Position numbers and translations under genes: made by a program
Notes under the pieces: generated by a model
Seen by the model: only the letters and a program-made list of their open reading frames with translations
Databases searched by the model: none
What the model was told of the DNA's origin: nothing
Shown: positions 49,066-49,668 of the stretch, piece by piece
Layout of the letters: each line of letters opens with the position of its first letter
How positions within the stretch are numbered: the stretch's first letter is position 1
Origin: JAIBJN01 sp035461525
GTDB lineage: Bacteria; Actinomycetota; Thermoleophilia; Gaiellales; Gaiellaceae
Length of the DNA: 49,668 nt
NCBI GenBank assembly: GCA_035461525.1
Contig: DATHVD010000109.1
Coordinates: 1 to 49,668, forward strand
Reading direction: 5' to 3'

Positions 49066-49668
49066 CCCGCGAGCTCCGCGCCCGGCTCGCGGCGGCGGGC
49101 GATCCCGAGCGGGCGGCGGCGCAGCAGCGGTACATGAAGTCCGCCATGCCGTTCCACGGCGTCCGCATGCCGGAGGTGCGTCGGATCGCGCGAGCGCTGT
49201 TCGCCGAGGCGTCGTTCCCGTCGCGGGACGCCTGGGTGGAGGCCATGCTCGCGCTCTGGCGCGGCGCGCGCTTCCGGGAGGAGCGCTACGCCGCGATCGA
49301 GCTCTCGGGCGACCGGCGCTTCCGCGCGTTCCAGCGGCCGGACCTCCTCCCCGTGTACGAGGAGCTCGTCGTGACCGGGGCCTGGTGGGACCTCGTCGAC
49401 CCGGTCGCCACGGGGCGGATCGGGTCGCTCGTCCTCGCGTACCCGGGCGTGGCCGGCGAGGCGATGCGGGCCTGGGCACGCTCGGACGACCTCTGGAAAC
49501 GCCGCGCCGCGATCATCTGCCAGGTGACCGCCCGGAGACGCACGGACGTGGAGCTGCTCACGGCCTGCATCGAGCCGAGCCTCGCCGAGCGGGACTTCTT
49601 CCTCCGCAAGGGCATCGGCTGGGCGCTGCGCGAGCACGCGAAGACGGATCCCGAGTGGGTGGCGGCCT
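49044..49668 (+). CDS. DNA alkylation repair protein (AlkD family), cut by the window edge
   Basis: 208 complete codons, no stop before the window ends. YMKSAMPFHGVRMPEVRRIAR is the family opening, and the HEAT-like helical repeats continue with AYPGVAGEAMRAWARSDDLWKRRAAIICQV. AlkD removes positively charged alkylated bases such as 3-methyladenine and 7-methylguanine without base flipping. The tryptophan/aspartate pair of its active cleft is probably in TGAWWDLVDPVA. The GTG at 49044 is the most likely start and overlaps the E2 gene by 22 bases. Confidence 0.88.
   Translation, partial: MGRERVLARELRARLAAAGDPERAAAQQRYMKSAMPFHGVRMPEVRRIARALFAEASFPSRDAWVEAMLALWRGARFREERYAAIELSGDRRFRAFQRPDLLPVYEELVVTGAWWDLVDPVATGRIGSLVLAYPGVAGEAMRAWARSDDLWKRRAAIICQVTARRRTDVELLTACIEPSLAERDFFLRKGIGWALREHAKTDPEWVAA

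Overview
The window is about 49.7 kb of very GC-rich bacterial DNA. Gene spacing is tight, GTG starts are frequent, and many neighbouring genes overlap by 4 bases (ATGA or GTGA). The gene set includes an F420-type luciferase-like oxidoreductase, many acyl-CoA enzymes, groESL behind CIRCE operators, a DtxR regulator and an MqnA/MqnD-type protein. This fits a deep-branching high-GC actinobacterium, and Thermoleophilia is my best guess. That placement is an inference from gene content and composition, not from a marker gene. No phage, insertion sequence, CRISPR array or replication origin is visible. Four loci are broken by frameshifts or a stop codon, so either gene decay or a draft-quality assembly is possible.

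Layout. 0.2-4.8 kb: an amine/sarcosine-type oxidoreductase, a histidine phosphatase, then a TPP riboswitch controlling a CytX-like permease followed by a PfkB kinase, and two remnants or unknowns. 4.8-10.3 kb: PhzF-like isomerase, MMPL exporter, a small secreted protein, and an ABC-2 exporter operon. 10.4-15.1 kb: a secreted CocE/X-Pro peptidase-type hydrolase, a DUF4234 protein, a decayed fibronectin-type surface protein, and a tandem pair of lipoproteins, the second broken. 15.1-24.6 kb: acyl-CoA hydratases, an HtrA protease, and a FadR-type regulator that heads one operon and faces a divergent redox operon (Fe-S protein, FAD oxidase, small protein, F420-type oxidoreductase). 24.6-32.6 kb: class III aminotransferase, YdcZ-type transporter, aldehyde dehydrogenase, a frameshifted MMPL protein, a beta-ketoadipyl-CoA-type thiolase, and an MqnA/MqnD-like protein. 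32.7-41 kb: DtxR regulator, small unknowns, ornithine cyclodeaminase-like protein, an SDR-Rieske-truncated hemoglobin-cyclase operon, a cobalamin-binding-type protein, DUF421, cupin, a tRNA-Arg and YgfZ. 41-49.7 kb: groESL, MFS transporter, Nudix, ASCH-like and zinc-ribbon proteins, a 2-oxoacid dehydrogenase E1alpha-E1beta-E2 operon, and a partial AlkD.

Two things stand out. First, the operon at 35076-37484 puts a heme globin, a Rieske ferredoxin and a reductase directly upstream of a PAS-coiled-coil adenylate cyclase. It looks like a gas- or redox-responsive cAMP module made of separate proteins. Second, sixteen genes have a TANNNT -10 box lying 6-8 bases before the start codon, with no Shine-Dalgarno sequence. 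This points to widespread leaderless transcription, and it fixes several start codons, including a probable CTG start for the MqnA/MqnD-like gene.
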